A stretch of 10,876 bases of DNA from CANHEE01 sp043777755 (GCA_043777755.1 JAYWHK010000114.1:1-10876); one strand, 5' to 3'. Positions 1 to 7,007 are shown, numbered from the stretch's first letter. The notes: a model not told the origin generated them from the sequence alone. Numbers and translations: made by a program.

Positions 1-435
1 ATTGAGCTTCGAGAAGAAAAAAGTGCTGTTTATGGCGTGAGTTGTTATGGAAATATTGATAGCGATAATCGTTACAAAATTTCCGTTAATTTCGGCTGCG
101 AACCCAACAAAGAAGCGGAATTGATTGAAGCAACGTATAAAGTTTTTGAAAAAATAAAAACAGAAGGCGCAACAGTGGAAGAACTTCAAAAAATCGTAGA
201 AAATCGCAAAAAAACAACTGCCGAAAAGCGAAAAGACAATGGTTCGCTTCTTTCCACACTTACCTATTTTTATGAAGGCAAGCAAAAATTGGACTTTTTT
301 AAAACAGAAGACACTACCAACAAAAATTATTACGACATGAAACCAATGGATTTTTCAACGTTGGCAAAAAAATATTTGAATCGCAAAAATGAAATTTTAA
401 GTATTTTGAAAACAAAAAAGAAACAAGGAGCATAA
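1..435 (+). CDS. M16 family zinc protease, C-terminal fragment (5' end outside window)
   Basis: The reading frame is open from base 1, so only the last 144 residues are present; the GTG at 37 is internal, not a start. The visible sequence opens with LREEKSAVYGV, then a YKISVNFGCEPNK strand and a helix with EEL(Q)K. This order is typical of the C-terminal, catalytically inactive M16 domain of insulinase/pitrilysin/PqqL-like peptidases, where the R-E-E-x-S-x-x-Y-x-V segment helps hold the peptide substrate. The zinc-binding HxxEH half would lie upstream of the window and cannot be checked. The protein ends in a Lys-rich tail (KTKKKQGA). Family knowledge suggests a periplasmic or envelope peptidase degrading short unfolded peptides, but the signal peptide is not visible. 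The stop codon TAA (433-435) abuts the start of a palindromic element. Confidence 0.88.
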   Translation: MELREEKSAVYGVSCYGNIDSDNRYKISVNFGCEPNKEAELIEATYKVFEKIKTEGATVEELQKIVENRKKTTAEKRKDNGSLLSTLTYFYEGKQKLDFFKTEDTTNKNYYDMKPMDFSTLAKKYLNRKNEILSILKTKKKQGA

Positions 436-591
436 GGAATCTTAAATAAATAACCTCCCTATTATTCTAATAATTTCAACGATAACTGCGTTGTTTTCTC
501 AATCCAATGCGCTGCATTGAATCTCAAAAACGCCTTGTTCTCCTTAAAATTATTGCGCCAAATTTAGAGAACTTATTTATTTGCGATTCCT
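435..591. repeat. 157-bp imperfect palindrome (MITE-like element)
   Basis: The ends are near-perfect inverted repeats: 435-453 (AGGAATC-tt-AAATAAATAA) matches the reverse complement of 573-591 at 17 of 19 positions. The centre is a perfect CAATGC-gct-GCATTG hairpin at 505-519, almost exactly midway, and the arms between show patchy complementarity (for example AATAATTT on both arms). It therefore reads as one long decayed palindrome. TAA flanks both sides of a GGAATC...GATTCC core (433-435 and 591-593), which could be a 3-bp target duplication; the left TAA is also the protease stop codon. No convincing ORF lies inside. A small non-autonomous mobile element or a structured 3' mRNA end are both possible. 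Confidence 0.6.
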
Positions 592-685
592 AATTGACGT
601 AGTGAATATCAGCAATCTCTAATCCTTTTATCTTGTTTCACCGTCTTTTTATCTAAAAAATAAAGACATTTTGGTAATAAATGCC
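592..685. other. Gene-free stretch before the permease promoter
   Basis: With the palindrome at 435-591 this completes a 283-bp gap between the protease and the permease gene. It is AT-rich. I see no ORF, tRNA or clear terminator here, only the lead-in to the TAnnTTTG element at 686. Confidence 0.5.
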
Positions 686-693
686 TACTTTTG
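686..693 (+). promoter_or_regulatory. Bacteroidota -7 promoter element (TACTTTTG)
   Basis: TACTTTTG matches TAnnTTTG exactly and lies 25 bp before the permease ATG, which would give a short leader of roughly 20 nt. The only nearby TTTG (670-673) is 12 bp upstream, closer than the usual -33 spacing, so the -33 box is uncertain. Confidence 0.5.
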
Positions 694-718
694 ATAAAAT
701 TTAAAAAATCTCATTACG

Positions 719-1972
719 ATGTTGTATTTAAAAATCATTCAGGGCAGTTTTTCACAAGCGATACAGCAATTGCTGGGCAACAAAACGAGGAGTTTTCTCT
801 CGCTTCTGGGCATTACTATTGGTATTTTCTGTATTATTGGCGTAAAAGCAGCGATAAATTCTTTGGAGGACAACATCAAAGGTAGTTTTGAAAAGTTAGG
901 TAATGATGTTATTTACCTTTCTAAAATGCCTTGGGGCGAAGATCCTGGACAAAATTATTGGAAATACCAGCGTCGTCCGCAGCCTTGTATTGAAGACCTT
1001 AATGCCATTCAAGACAGGGTGGAATCGGCAGAAATGGCGGCTTTTAGTATTTTTTTAGGCGCAAAAATTGTAAAAAACACCAATACAAGTGTCGAAAATG
1101 TCGTGATTTGGGGCGTTACTTATGATTATGCTGATATTTTTAAGTTAAAATTTGAACAAGGTCGCTACCTTACGCCCAACGAATATTCGCATGGAACGGA
1201 CGTTGTCGTTATTGGGCATACCGTGGCAGAACAACTTTTTGGTGCGCTTGATCCCATCGGAAAAGAAGTATTGGTTTTTGGACATAAAATGAGGGTCGTA
1301 GGGATAATCGAAAAGGCTGGTCGAGATTTAATCAGTGTGATGAATTTTGACGAATGTATTTTGATTTCTTACGAAACAGCTCGAAAAGTTGCCAATGTGA
1401 AGCCGAAAACTGGTGGAATGTTCTCTCTACTCAACGTAAAAGCTCGAGATGGCATTGATACAGAACAACTCAAAGACGATGTGACAGGTGTTCTTCGTGG
1501 TGTTCATCGCTTAAAACCCCGTGAAGACAACGATTTTGCGCTCAATCAGACTTCTATTTTGACCGCTTTGTTGGACAATGTTTTCGTTGCGTTGAACCTT
1601 ATGGGTATTGTGATTGGCGGTTTTGCCTTGGTGGTCGGAATGTTTAGCGTTGCAAATATCATGTTTGTTTCGGTCAAAGAACGCACCAATATTATTGGAA
1701 TAAAAAAAGCAATTGGTGCAAAAAGATCCGTTATTTTATTAGAATTTTTGATAGAATCTATCATGCTTTGTATTATTGGTGGATTTTTTGGACTGGTTTC
1801 TATTTTTGGGGCAGCGGCATTGCTGTCTATGGTGTTGCCTTTTGATATTTATTTGTCGTTTGAAAATACCATAACGGGCGTTGCTACATCCATTTTTGTT
1901 GGTGTTTTGGCAGGTATGATTCCTGCGATTCAAGCGAGCCGTTTAGACCCAGTGGAAGCGATTCGCCAGTAG
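719..1972 (+). CDS. ABC transporter permease, MacB/FtsX type
   Basis: This 417-residue protein has the MacB-type layout. A cytoplasmic N-terminal helix ends in NKTRSFLSLLGITIGI and leads into the first membrane segment (about 25-45). A periplasmic MacB core domain follows (about 46-285). Then come three membrane segments (about 290-315, 340-375 and 385-403) of the FtsX domain. The cytosolic coupling loop VSVKERTNIIGIKKAIGAK (318-336) and the ending ASRLDPVEAIRQ are signatures of the family. Such permeases work with a LolD/MacB-like ATPase in mechanotransmission: peptide or drug export, lipoprotein release, or envelope signalling. No ATPase gene is adjacent, so the partner and substrate are unknown. 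The ATG at 719 is preferred because it gives the full conserved N-terminus and follows a -7 element. It is probably the first gene of an operon with the next two. Confidence 0.9.
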   Translation: MLYLKIIQGSFSQAIQQLLGNKTRSFLSLLGITIGIFCIIGVKAAINSLEDNIKGSFEKLGNDVIYLSKMPWGEDPGQNYWKYQRRPQPCIEDLNAIQDRVESAEMAAFSIFLGAKIVKNTNTSVENVVIWGVTYDYADIFKLKFEQGRYLTPNEYSHGTDVVVIGHTVAEQLFGALDPIGKEVLVFGHKMRVVGIIEKAGRDLISVMNFDECILISYETARKVANVKPKTGGMFSLLNVKARDGIDTEQLKDDVTGVLRGVHRLKPREDNDFALNQTSILTALLDNVFVALNLMGIVIGGFALVVGMFSVANIMFVSVKERTNIIGIKKAIGAKRSVILLEFLIESIMLCIIGGFFGLVSIFGAAALLSMVLPFDIYLSFENTITGVATSIFVGVLAGMIPAIQASRLDPVEAIRQ

Positions 1973-1999
1973 AAATTCTAACTTGATATTTTATAAAAC

Positions 2000-2455
2000 A
2001 TGGTTTTTGCAAAAATAAAAATACTTCTTTTGTGCTTGTTTTTCGTTCAATGCGACAATGTTTTTGCTCAAAAAGACAGCCTTGCTGGTTATTGGGAAGG
2101 CATTTTGACCGTAGAACGAGAAGGCGATGTTTTGGCAGAATATAATTTTGCGCTGCGTTTTTCAGAAGAAAATAAAGAAATTATAGGCGTTTCTTATGTT
2201 TGGTACAACAATCTTGGGGCAAATATGGCATTAGAAATTCAATTGTTAGATGAAAATACCATTCAAATCAAAGAAACAAGCATCAAAAAAGCCGATGCCT
2301 TACCTCGTGGCGAATGGTGCGTCAAAGAAATGATTTTACATAAAAAAACAGATAAAACGCAAACTTATTGGCAAGGTGAATGGTCTGGAAAAACGACTTT
2401 TAGTACTTGCACTCCAGGAAAAATAACTGTAAAAAGAAGCGTGGAAAGAGCGTAA
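2000..2455 (+). CDS. Small secreted protein of unknown function
   Basis: I do not recognise this 151-residue protein. It starts with a clear signal peptide: positive MVFAKIK, a hydrophobic run, and a probable cleavage after VFA (residue 23, before QKD). Cys18 does not sit in a good lipobox, so a soluble periplasmic or secreted form is more likely than a lipoprotein. The mature part (about 128 residues) begins GYWEGILTVER and alternates hydrophobic and polar residues, suggesting an all-beta, possibly barrel-like domain. Cys107 and Cys137 could form a disulfide. It starts 27 bp after the permease and ends 12 bp before the amine oxidase, so it is probably co-transcribed with both. It may be an accessory binding protein for one of them, but that is inference from position only. 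Confidence 0.75.
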   Translation: MVFAKIKILLLCLFFVQCDNVFAQKDSLAGYWEGILTVEREGDVLAEYNFALRFSEENKEIIGVSYVWYNNLGANMALEIQLLDENTIQIKETSIKKADALPRGEWCVKEMILHKKTDKTQTYWQGEWSGKTTFSTCTPGKITVKRSVERA

Positions 2456-2467
2456 GACTTCTAAATA

Positions 2468-3847
2468 ATGAAAACAATTTCTCGAAAACATTTTATCAAA
2501 AACACCGTCGCAGCGTCCGTTGCACTGAGTTTGCCTACTTTTTTGCAAGCTTGCGACGACGACAGCGTAAGCATAATTGACGATGTTGAAAAATCAAAAG
2601 CACCCATTATTGTCATTGGTGCTGGTGTCGCAGGTTTGGCAACAGCAAAACGCTTAATGGCTCGTGGTTTTACGAATATTATCGTTTTAGAAGCCCAAAA
2701 CCGTATTGGTGGACGTATTTTTACAGACCATTCTCTTGGTTTTCCTGTGGATATGGGCGCATCTTGGATTCATGGGCCGAGTAATAAAAACCCAATTACG
2801 GGCATTGCTTCCGAAGCGAAAGCCAGTACATTTATTACAGATGACGAAAGTTTGTTGGTCTATGATGTCAATGGGAAAGCAATTTCGGATTCTAAAATGG
2901 ACGATTATTACAGCAATTATAGTAATCTTTTGAAAAAAATTGCTTCAAATTCGTCAAATTCTAAATCCGTCAAAACCGTTTTGCAAGAAGTGGATAAAAC
3001 GACGCTCGACGACTTGATCATGCAATACCAGTTTAGTGCCTACATGGAATTTGACAGCGGTGGCGATATTGCAAACCTTTCGTCCGCCTCTTGGGACAAT
3101 GATGAAAATTTTTCAGGTGCAGATGTTGTTTTGCCAAATGGCTATGACGAAGTAGTCAATCATTTGGCAAAAAATATTATCATTGAAAAAGAAACTATCG
3201 TACAAAGTATTGATTATCAAGGAACTGAACTTGTTTTAAAAACCAATAAAGGCGATAAAAAAGCAAAATATGTGGTTTGTACATTGCCTTTGGGTGTTTT
3301 AAAAAGCGGCAAAATTTCATTTTCACCCGCTTTACCGAACCCAATTACCAATGCAATTGCCAACCTAAAAGTTGGTACTATCAATAAAGTTGCCTTGGTT
3401 TGGGACACTTGTTTTTGGGACAAAAATGTACAGTATATAGGTTATACATCGCAAGAAAAAGGAGCATACTCGTATTTTATGAATGTAAAAAAATTCTTGC
3501 CAAACCTAAATATGTTGATGACTTTTGGTTTTGGAAATTACGGAGAAAGCGTTGAAAATCAAACAGATACAGAAATAAAAAATAATATAATGTCTATTTT
3601 GAAAAAAATATATGGTTCGACAATTCCTCAGCCAAAACAGATTTTGGTCAGCCGTTGGGGAAAAGATGAATTTGCAAAAGGTTCATACTCCTACTTCAAT
3701 GTTGGTGCAAGCGACAGCGACTTCAAAGCATTTGAAACGGTTGTTGATGGCAAACTTTTTTTCGCAGGCGAACATAGCAATCTTGAATACAGAGGAACGG
3801 TACACGGTGCATATTTGAGTGGCTTACGTGCGGCAGATGCTTTGTAA
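2468..3847 (+). CDS. Flavin-containing monoamine/polyamine oxidase, Tat-like lipoprotein
   Basis: This 459-residue FAD-dependent amine oxidase has the family motifs in order. The Rossmann site is VIGAGVAG (49-56), with the ribose-binding Glu at 75 (VLEAQNRIGGR). GASWIHG (97-103) follows, then VVCTLPLGVLK (269-279). Lys307 in TINKVALVW corresponds to the conserved Lys near FAD N5 in MAO/PAO/LSD1. The C-terminal FAD motif is FFAGEHSNLEYRGTVHGAYLSGLRAA (starts at 431; key residues G434, E435, T444, H446, G447). The family oxidises amines to imines, releasing aldehyde, ammonia or amine, and H2O2; the substrate cannot be read here. The N-terminus SRKHFIK resembles a Tat motif with RK instead of RR, and a lipobox LQAC puts the acylated Cys at 29, followed by DDD. 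An envelope-anchored, folded-state export is therefore likely. It is the last gene of the putative operon. Confidence 0.92.
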   Translation: MKTISRKHFIKNTVAASVALSLPTFLQACDDDSVSIIDDVEKSKAPIIVIGAGVAGLATAKRLMARGFTNIIVLEAQNRIGGRIFTDHSLGFPVDMGASWIHGPSNKNPITGIASEAKASTFITDDESLLVYDVNGKAISDSKMDDYYSNYSNLLKKIASNSSNSKSVKTVLQEVDKTTLDDLIMQYQFSAYMEFDSGGDIANLSSASWDNDENFSGADVVLPNGYDEVVNHLAKNIIIEKETIVQSIDYQGTELVLKTNKGDKKAKYVVCTLPLGVLKSGKISFSPALPNPITNAIANLKVGTINKVALVWDTCFWDKNVQYIGYTSQEKGAYSYFMNVKKFLPNLNMLMTFGFGNYGESVENQTDTEIKNNIMSILKKIYGSTIPQPKQILVSRWGKDEFAKGSYSYFNVGASDSDFKAFETVVDGKLFFAGEHSNLEYRGTVHGAYLSGLRAADAL

Positions 3848-3849
3848 AA

Positions 3850-5100
3850 TCAATATTTCAACTTAAAAATACTCAAATCTGGCTTGTTTTTCCTTTTTCT
3901 TTTCAGTTCGTAATCGTAAAGTACACGACCTAAATTAGCAAAAAATGGCATACCAACGCTGTCATATTCGTATTTCCCGTCGTTAAAAATTTCATCTTCA
4001 TTGCTCAAAATTACCGCTGAAACGATAAACTCAATGTTGTTTTCAAAATCAACAATGTAGGCGTTGTCAATCATATAACCATAAGCGTCACCAACTTTGT
4101 TAAAAATTCTGATGTTGTCAGGACGCTGTTGTTTGCCATCACCGTACATGAAAAATTTGCAATAACCATCGTAATGACTCGTGTCATAATGTGGAAAACG
4201 ACTTTCTCTTGGAAAAATACTCATGTATTTCCACAAAAACTGATAATCTTCGTTGGTCAAATCAAAACGATTTTTGACAGGAACTGTATTAGGGAAAAGT
4301 GTCGCTCGCAACATCAATTGTTGGTCGTGAAGTGAAAAATAGTTTTTTCCAGAAAAATCAAACGCACCAAGAACCAAGCTGTCATTTCCATTCCAATAAC
4401 CTTTCCCTTTCAGAAGACTTTTTTGCTTATTAACGTATTGATTTACAGATACTTGTTCGCCTTGTTGCAGTACTATTTTTTTATCTTTTTCTTGAAAAAA
4501 AGTCATAGGCGCAGTAAAGCGATTGTCAATGCCAGGAATACTAAAACGGTGCATAAAACGGGAGTTCGTATAGCCTTTTGCGGCTAATTTGTCATTGATA
4601 TAATCCCGCCCGAGGAAGTCAAATAGATGATTGTAAGCAAAATTATCACTCACAATCATGACTTCTTTGATGTCTTCGCTGATGCTTGGAAGTTTATTTT
4701 CAGAAAGATCATTTTGGCTAAACGGAATTTGCTGCCGACGGACAGAATCCATGCGGTAAGGCGTTTCGGCACTCAACGAAGGAATCGCCCGTTTGAGTTG
4801 GTTGATTTTTTCCAACGCCAACAGCGAACAAGCGTACTTTACGGTGCTTGCTGGATAAAAATAAAACGTAGAATCTGCCCGATAACCAAAGGTTTTAAAC
4901 GTCGGCTGATTGTTCGCATCTCTATCAATTTGTGTGTATAAAATCTGAACTTCGTAACGCTCAGGATTTTCCGTTATTTTTCCAAAAAACGTTTTATTTT
5001 GCTCCAAAAGTTTTGTTAAAACGTTTTTTTGAGCAAAATTTTCATTTTTTAAAGTAAGAAAAAAAATAAAAGTCAATAAGTATTTGGAAAATTGTAGCAT
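3850..5100 (-). CDS. Periplasmic serine hydrolase, class A beta-lactamase fold
   Basis: Starting at the ATG at 5100 gives 416 residues with a signal peptide cleaved near NFA|Q (residue 23). An upstream TTG in frame at 5154 is rejected because it lies inside the likely promoter and spoils the signal. Motifs of penicillin-recognising serine enzymes are present: PASTVK (nucleophile Ser85, Lys88), SDN (151-153) and KVG (335-337, for the usual KTG). The class A deacylation Glu (ExxLN, about 36 residues after SDN) is not visible; the region reads SIPGIDNRF. This argues against a true beta-lactamase and for a peptidase, esterase or amidase. The protein is also longer than the roughly 290 residues of class A enzymes, through extra sequence around 205-310. 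It is convergent with the amine oxidase, with only 2 bp between the stop codons. Confidence 0.82.
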   Translation of the reverse strand: MLQFSKYLLTFIFFLTLKNENFAQKNVLTKLLEQNKTFFGKITENPERYEVQILYTQIDRDANNQPTFKTFGYRADSTFYFYPASTVKYACSLLALEKINQLKRAIPSLSAETPYRMDSVRRQQIPFSQNDLSENKLPSISEDIKEVMIVSDNFAYNHLFDFLGRDYINDKLAAKGYTNSRFMHRFSIPGIDNRFTAPMTFFQEKDKKIVLQQGEQVSVNQYVNKQKSLLKGKGYWNGNDSLVLGAFDFSGKNYFSLHDQQLMLRATLFPNTVPVKNRFDLTNEDYQFLWKYMSIFPRESRFPHYDTSHYDGYCKFFMYGDGKQQRPDNIRIFNKVGDAYGYMIDNAYIVDFENNIEFIVSAVILSNEDEIFNDGKYEYDSVGMPFFANLGRVLYDYELKRKRKNKPDLSIFKLKY

Positions 5101-5107
5101 TGTAGAT

Positions 5108-5133
5108 AGTTGTAAGTCAATAAGTTGTAAGTC
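5108..5133. repeat. 11-bp direct repeat in the serine hydrolase leader
   Basis: AGTTGTAAGTC occurs at 5108-5118 and again at 5123-5133, a period of 15 bp. If transcription starts just downstream of the -7 element at 5152-5159, both copies lie in the untranslated leader, directly before the ATG at 5100. The role is unknown. Confidence 0.5.
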
Positions 5134-5151
5134 CCGCAAAACGTGGTGCAG

Positions 5152-5159
5152 CAAAATTA
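5152..5159 (-). promoter_or_regulatory. -7 promoter element (TAATTTTG on - strand)
   Basis: The - strand reads TAATTTTG, an exact TAnnTTTG match, about 50 bp upstream of the serine hydrolase ATG at 5100. Its position overlaps the alternative TTG start at 5154, which supports the ATG at 5100 as the real start. No convincing -33 box was found. Confidence 0.5.
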
Positions 5160-5202
5160 CAATCTATTCTCCAATTTTTATAATGACCATAGTTTTTTTC
5201 AA

Positions 5203-5246
5203 AAAAAAGAGCTGTACAAAGTAAAAACTTCATACAACTCTTTTTT
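5203..5246 (-). terminator. Rho-independent terminator after the Spy-like gene
   Basis: The arms AAAAAAGAGcTGT (5203-5215) and ACAaCTCTTTTTT (5234-5246) pair with a single internal mismatch around an 18-nt loop. Read on the - strand, the GC-containing stem is followed by a run of eight T. It lies 104 bp past the stop of the gene at 5350-5859 and before the promoter of the next - strand gene, so it separates the two units. The A/T flanks make it possibly bidirectional. Confidence 0.7.
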
Positions 5247-5267
5247 ATTTTAGCTCATTGAGAATTT

Positions 5268-5305
5268 ATTTTAGCTCACGCAGAGGCGCAGAGAACGCAG
5301 AGTTT
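5268..5305. repeat. 38-bp dispersed repeat, copy 1 (three CGCAGAG units)
   Basis: This element matches 7033-7070 at 37 of 38 positions in the same orientation. It contains three CGCAGAG heptamers (5279, 5287, 5296) with 8-9 bp spacing. Its first 11 bases (ATTTTAGCTCA) are also present just upstream at 5247-5257. It lies between the stop of the - strand gene at 5350 and its terminator. CGCAGAG-type intergenic repeats are known from several phyla, from general recollection; the function is not established. Confidence 0.8.
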
Positions 5306-5349
5306 GTTCAAAAATTTACAATTTTTAGGCTTCTCCGAAGTTTTCAGTA

Positions 5350-5859
5350 CTAATTATGCTCGTTTTTCTCAGCATCTGATTTTGGTTCACGAGAAGGGCG
5401 ATTACCAGCGTTGTCATCGTTGTCGTGCTTGCCTTTACCATGACCTTTGCCATGACCTTCTTTACCACCTCTTTTCTCTTTCATTTTTTCCTTCATTTTG
5501 TCTTTTTTCATTTTGTCCATTTTGTCCGCTTTTTCATCGCCAACGGTTTCTCTTACAGCTTCTTTATGTTCGTTGCGCAGCTCTTTCATTTGTGCTTTGC
5601 GTTCTTCATCAGAAAGATTCGTATTGTTTTTAATTTCGTCACGCTTTGCTTTTGTCGCTTGGTTCTGAGCTTTCAATTTTTGACGTTCTTCTGGTGTCAG
5701 CACAGATTTTTTGTCAGTTGGAGCTGGATTTGTACTTGCTTCGGTCGGCGCAGGTGTTGAAGAAGTCGTTGTCGTGCTTGTTTTGCGACCAGTAGTTTGG
5801 GCAAAATTGATGTTTGCGAAACTGGCAACGACAGCCAATACTAAAATAATTTTTTTCAT
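5350..5859 (-). CDS. Small secreted Lys/His-rich protein, Spy/CpxP-like
   Basis: This 169-residue protein has a clean signal peptide (MKKIILVLAVVASFANINFA, cleavage before Q21). A Ser/Thr/Pro-rich linker (about 22-50) follows, then a highly charged helical region. The helical part contains LTPEERQKLKAQ (54-65) and LSDEERKAQMKELR (82-95), the kind of LTxxQ/LTPEE repeats found in Spy/CpxP-like periplasmic helical proteins and similar Bacteroidota proteins. After it come a Met/Lys/Asp heptad-like stretch (about 107-130) and a Gly-His-Lys tail (GHGKGHGKGKH, 135-145) that could bind metal. The composition is low-complexity, so homology is uncertain. A periplasmic chaperone, stress or metal-binding role is inference. 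It is followed by its own terminator and is divergent from gpsA. Confidence 0.8.
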   Translation of the reverse strand: MKKIILVLAVVASFANINFAQTTGRKTSTTTTSSTPAPTEASTNPAPTDKKSVLTPEERQKLKAQNQATKAKRDEIKNNTNLSDEERKAQMKELRNEHKEAVRETVGDEKADKMDKMKKDKMKEKMKEKRGGKEGHGKGHGKGKHDNDDNAGNRPSREPKSDAEKNEHN

Positions 5860-5895
5860 AATTAGAAATATTTAAGTTTATTTAAAATGAATTTA

Positions 5896-5903
5896 TATAT
5901 TTG
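5896..5903 (+). promoter_or_regulatory. -7 promoter element upstream of gpsA (TATATTTG)
   Basis: TATATTTG is an exact TAnnTTTG match in the 103-bp divergent gap, 59 bp before the gpsA ATG, giving a leader of roughly 50 nt. No good match was found on the other strand for the divergent secreted-protein gene. Confidence 0.5.
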
Positions 5904-5962
5904 ACGCTGAAAACGATTTTCGGTTTAGTTTAAAACACTTTTTTAATATATATTTAACCAAA

Positions 5963-7003
5963 ATGAGAAAAAAAGCGATTGGTGTAATTGGTGCTGGCAG
6001 TTTCGGAACGGCAATTAGTGGTCTTTTAGCAAAAAATAACGATGTTCTTATTTTTAGTCGAAGACAAGAGGCGGTGGAGCAAATCAATAAAAAACACGTC
6101 AGTTACGGTGCGTTGTTGCCTAATAATATTGTTGCGACGAATAGTTTGGAAGAAATCGCTGACCGTTGCGATTTGATTTTCCCAGTTTTGCCGTCGAGTG
6201 CATTTCGTCGTTCTATGAAATCAATTTCGCCCTACTTGCGTCCATACCATATTTTGATTCATGGTACAAAAGGTTTTGATGTTGGTGACATCAGCGATGC
6301 GGAGCTTTCTCATACAAGTCTTTCTCGGTCGGAAGTACATACGATGAGTGAAGTGATTTTGCAAGAAACGGTTTGCTTGCGTGTTGGTTGCATTTCTGGC
6401 CCTAATTTGTCAAAAGAAATCATTGCGGGTCAGCCAACAGCTGCTGTTGTTGCGAGCCGTTTCAAAGAAGTATTTACCGTAGGAAAAGAAGCGATGGAAA
6501 GTCGAAAGTTTCATGTTTTTGCTTCTGATGATTTGTTGGGTGCAGAACTTTCTGGTGCGTTGAAAAATATCATTGCCATTGGCTCTGGTATTTTGGGCGG
6601 TATGGGCATGGGACGAAACCTTCAAGCGATGTTGATAACTCGAGGTTTGACCGAAATGTTGTATTTTGGAAAGGCAATTGGGGCGAGCAACGAAGCATTT
6701 TTTGGAACAGCTGGCATTGGCGATTTGGTGGCTACGGCAACTTCTACGAGTTCTCGAAATTATAGTTTTGGAGAAAAAATTGCACAAGGCATGACGCTCG
6801 AACAAATCAATGCAGCAATGCCTGAAACTGCCGAAGGTGTTCGTACACTTCGCATCGCAAAACAATTGGCTCGTCATTACAAAATCCATGTTCCGATTAC
6901 GGAAATGCTCCATAAAATTGTTTTTGAAGGACTCGAAGTGAACCGAGCATTGGAATATTTGATTACGTATCCTTACGATAAAGATGTGGATTTTATGTCT
7001 TAA
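5963..7003 (+). CDS. gpsA: Glycerol-3-phosphate dehydrogenase [NAD(P)+]
   Basis: This cytoplasmic enzyme reduces dihydroxyacetone phosphate to sn-glycerol 3-phosphate (EC 1.1.1.94), the backbone for phospholipid synthesis. The 346 residues match the family length. The dinucleotide site is GVIGAGSFGTA (7-17). HGTKGFD carries conserved Lys103, SGPNLSKE spans 145-152, and catalytic Lys201 lies in GALKNIIAIGSGI. GTAGIGDL (248-255), SSRNYSFG (263-270) and EGVRT (291-295) complete the signature. The segment between HGTKGFD and SGPN (about 107-144) is roughly 14 residues longer than in the E. coli enzyme, as I recall it. The ATG at 5963 starts directly before the Rossmann strand, as expected. It is a single-gene unit flanked by divergent and convergent genes. 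Confidence 0.96.
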   Translation: MRKKAIGVIGAGSFGTAISGLLAKNNDVLIFSRRQEAVEQINKKHVSYGALLPNNIVATNSLEEIADRCDLIFPVLPSSAFRRSMKSISPYLRPYHILIHGTKGFDVGDISDAELSHTSLSRSEVHTMSEVILQETVCLRVGCISGPNLSKEIIAGQPTAAVVASRFKEVFTVGKEAMESRKFHVFASDDLLGAELSGALKNIIAIGSGILGGMGMGRNLQAMLITRGLTEMLYFGKAIGASNEAFFGTAGIGDLVATATSTSSRNYSFGEKIAQGMTLEQINAAMPETAEGVRTLRIAKQLARHYKIHVPITEMLHKIVFEGLEVNRALEYLITYPYDKDVDFMS

Positions 7004-7007
7004 AATC

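Noticed and set aside
462..563. 33-codon open stretch on the - strand inside the palindrome at 435-591
   Set aside because: It has no in-frame ATG and no recognisable domain, and the palindrome explains the region better.
670..673. TTTG as -33 box for the permease promoter
   Set aside because: The spacing to the -7 element is only 12 bp, shorter than known for Bacteroidota promoters.
5101..5154. Longer N-terminus of the serine hydrolase from a start at 5154
   Set aside because: The codon at 5154 is TTG, it lies inside the likely -7 element, and the extension places 18 polar residues before an otherwise good signal peptide.
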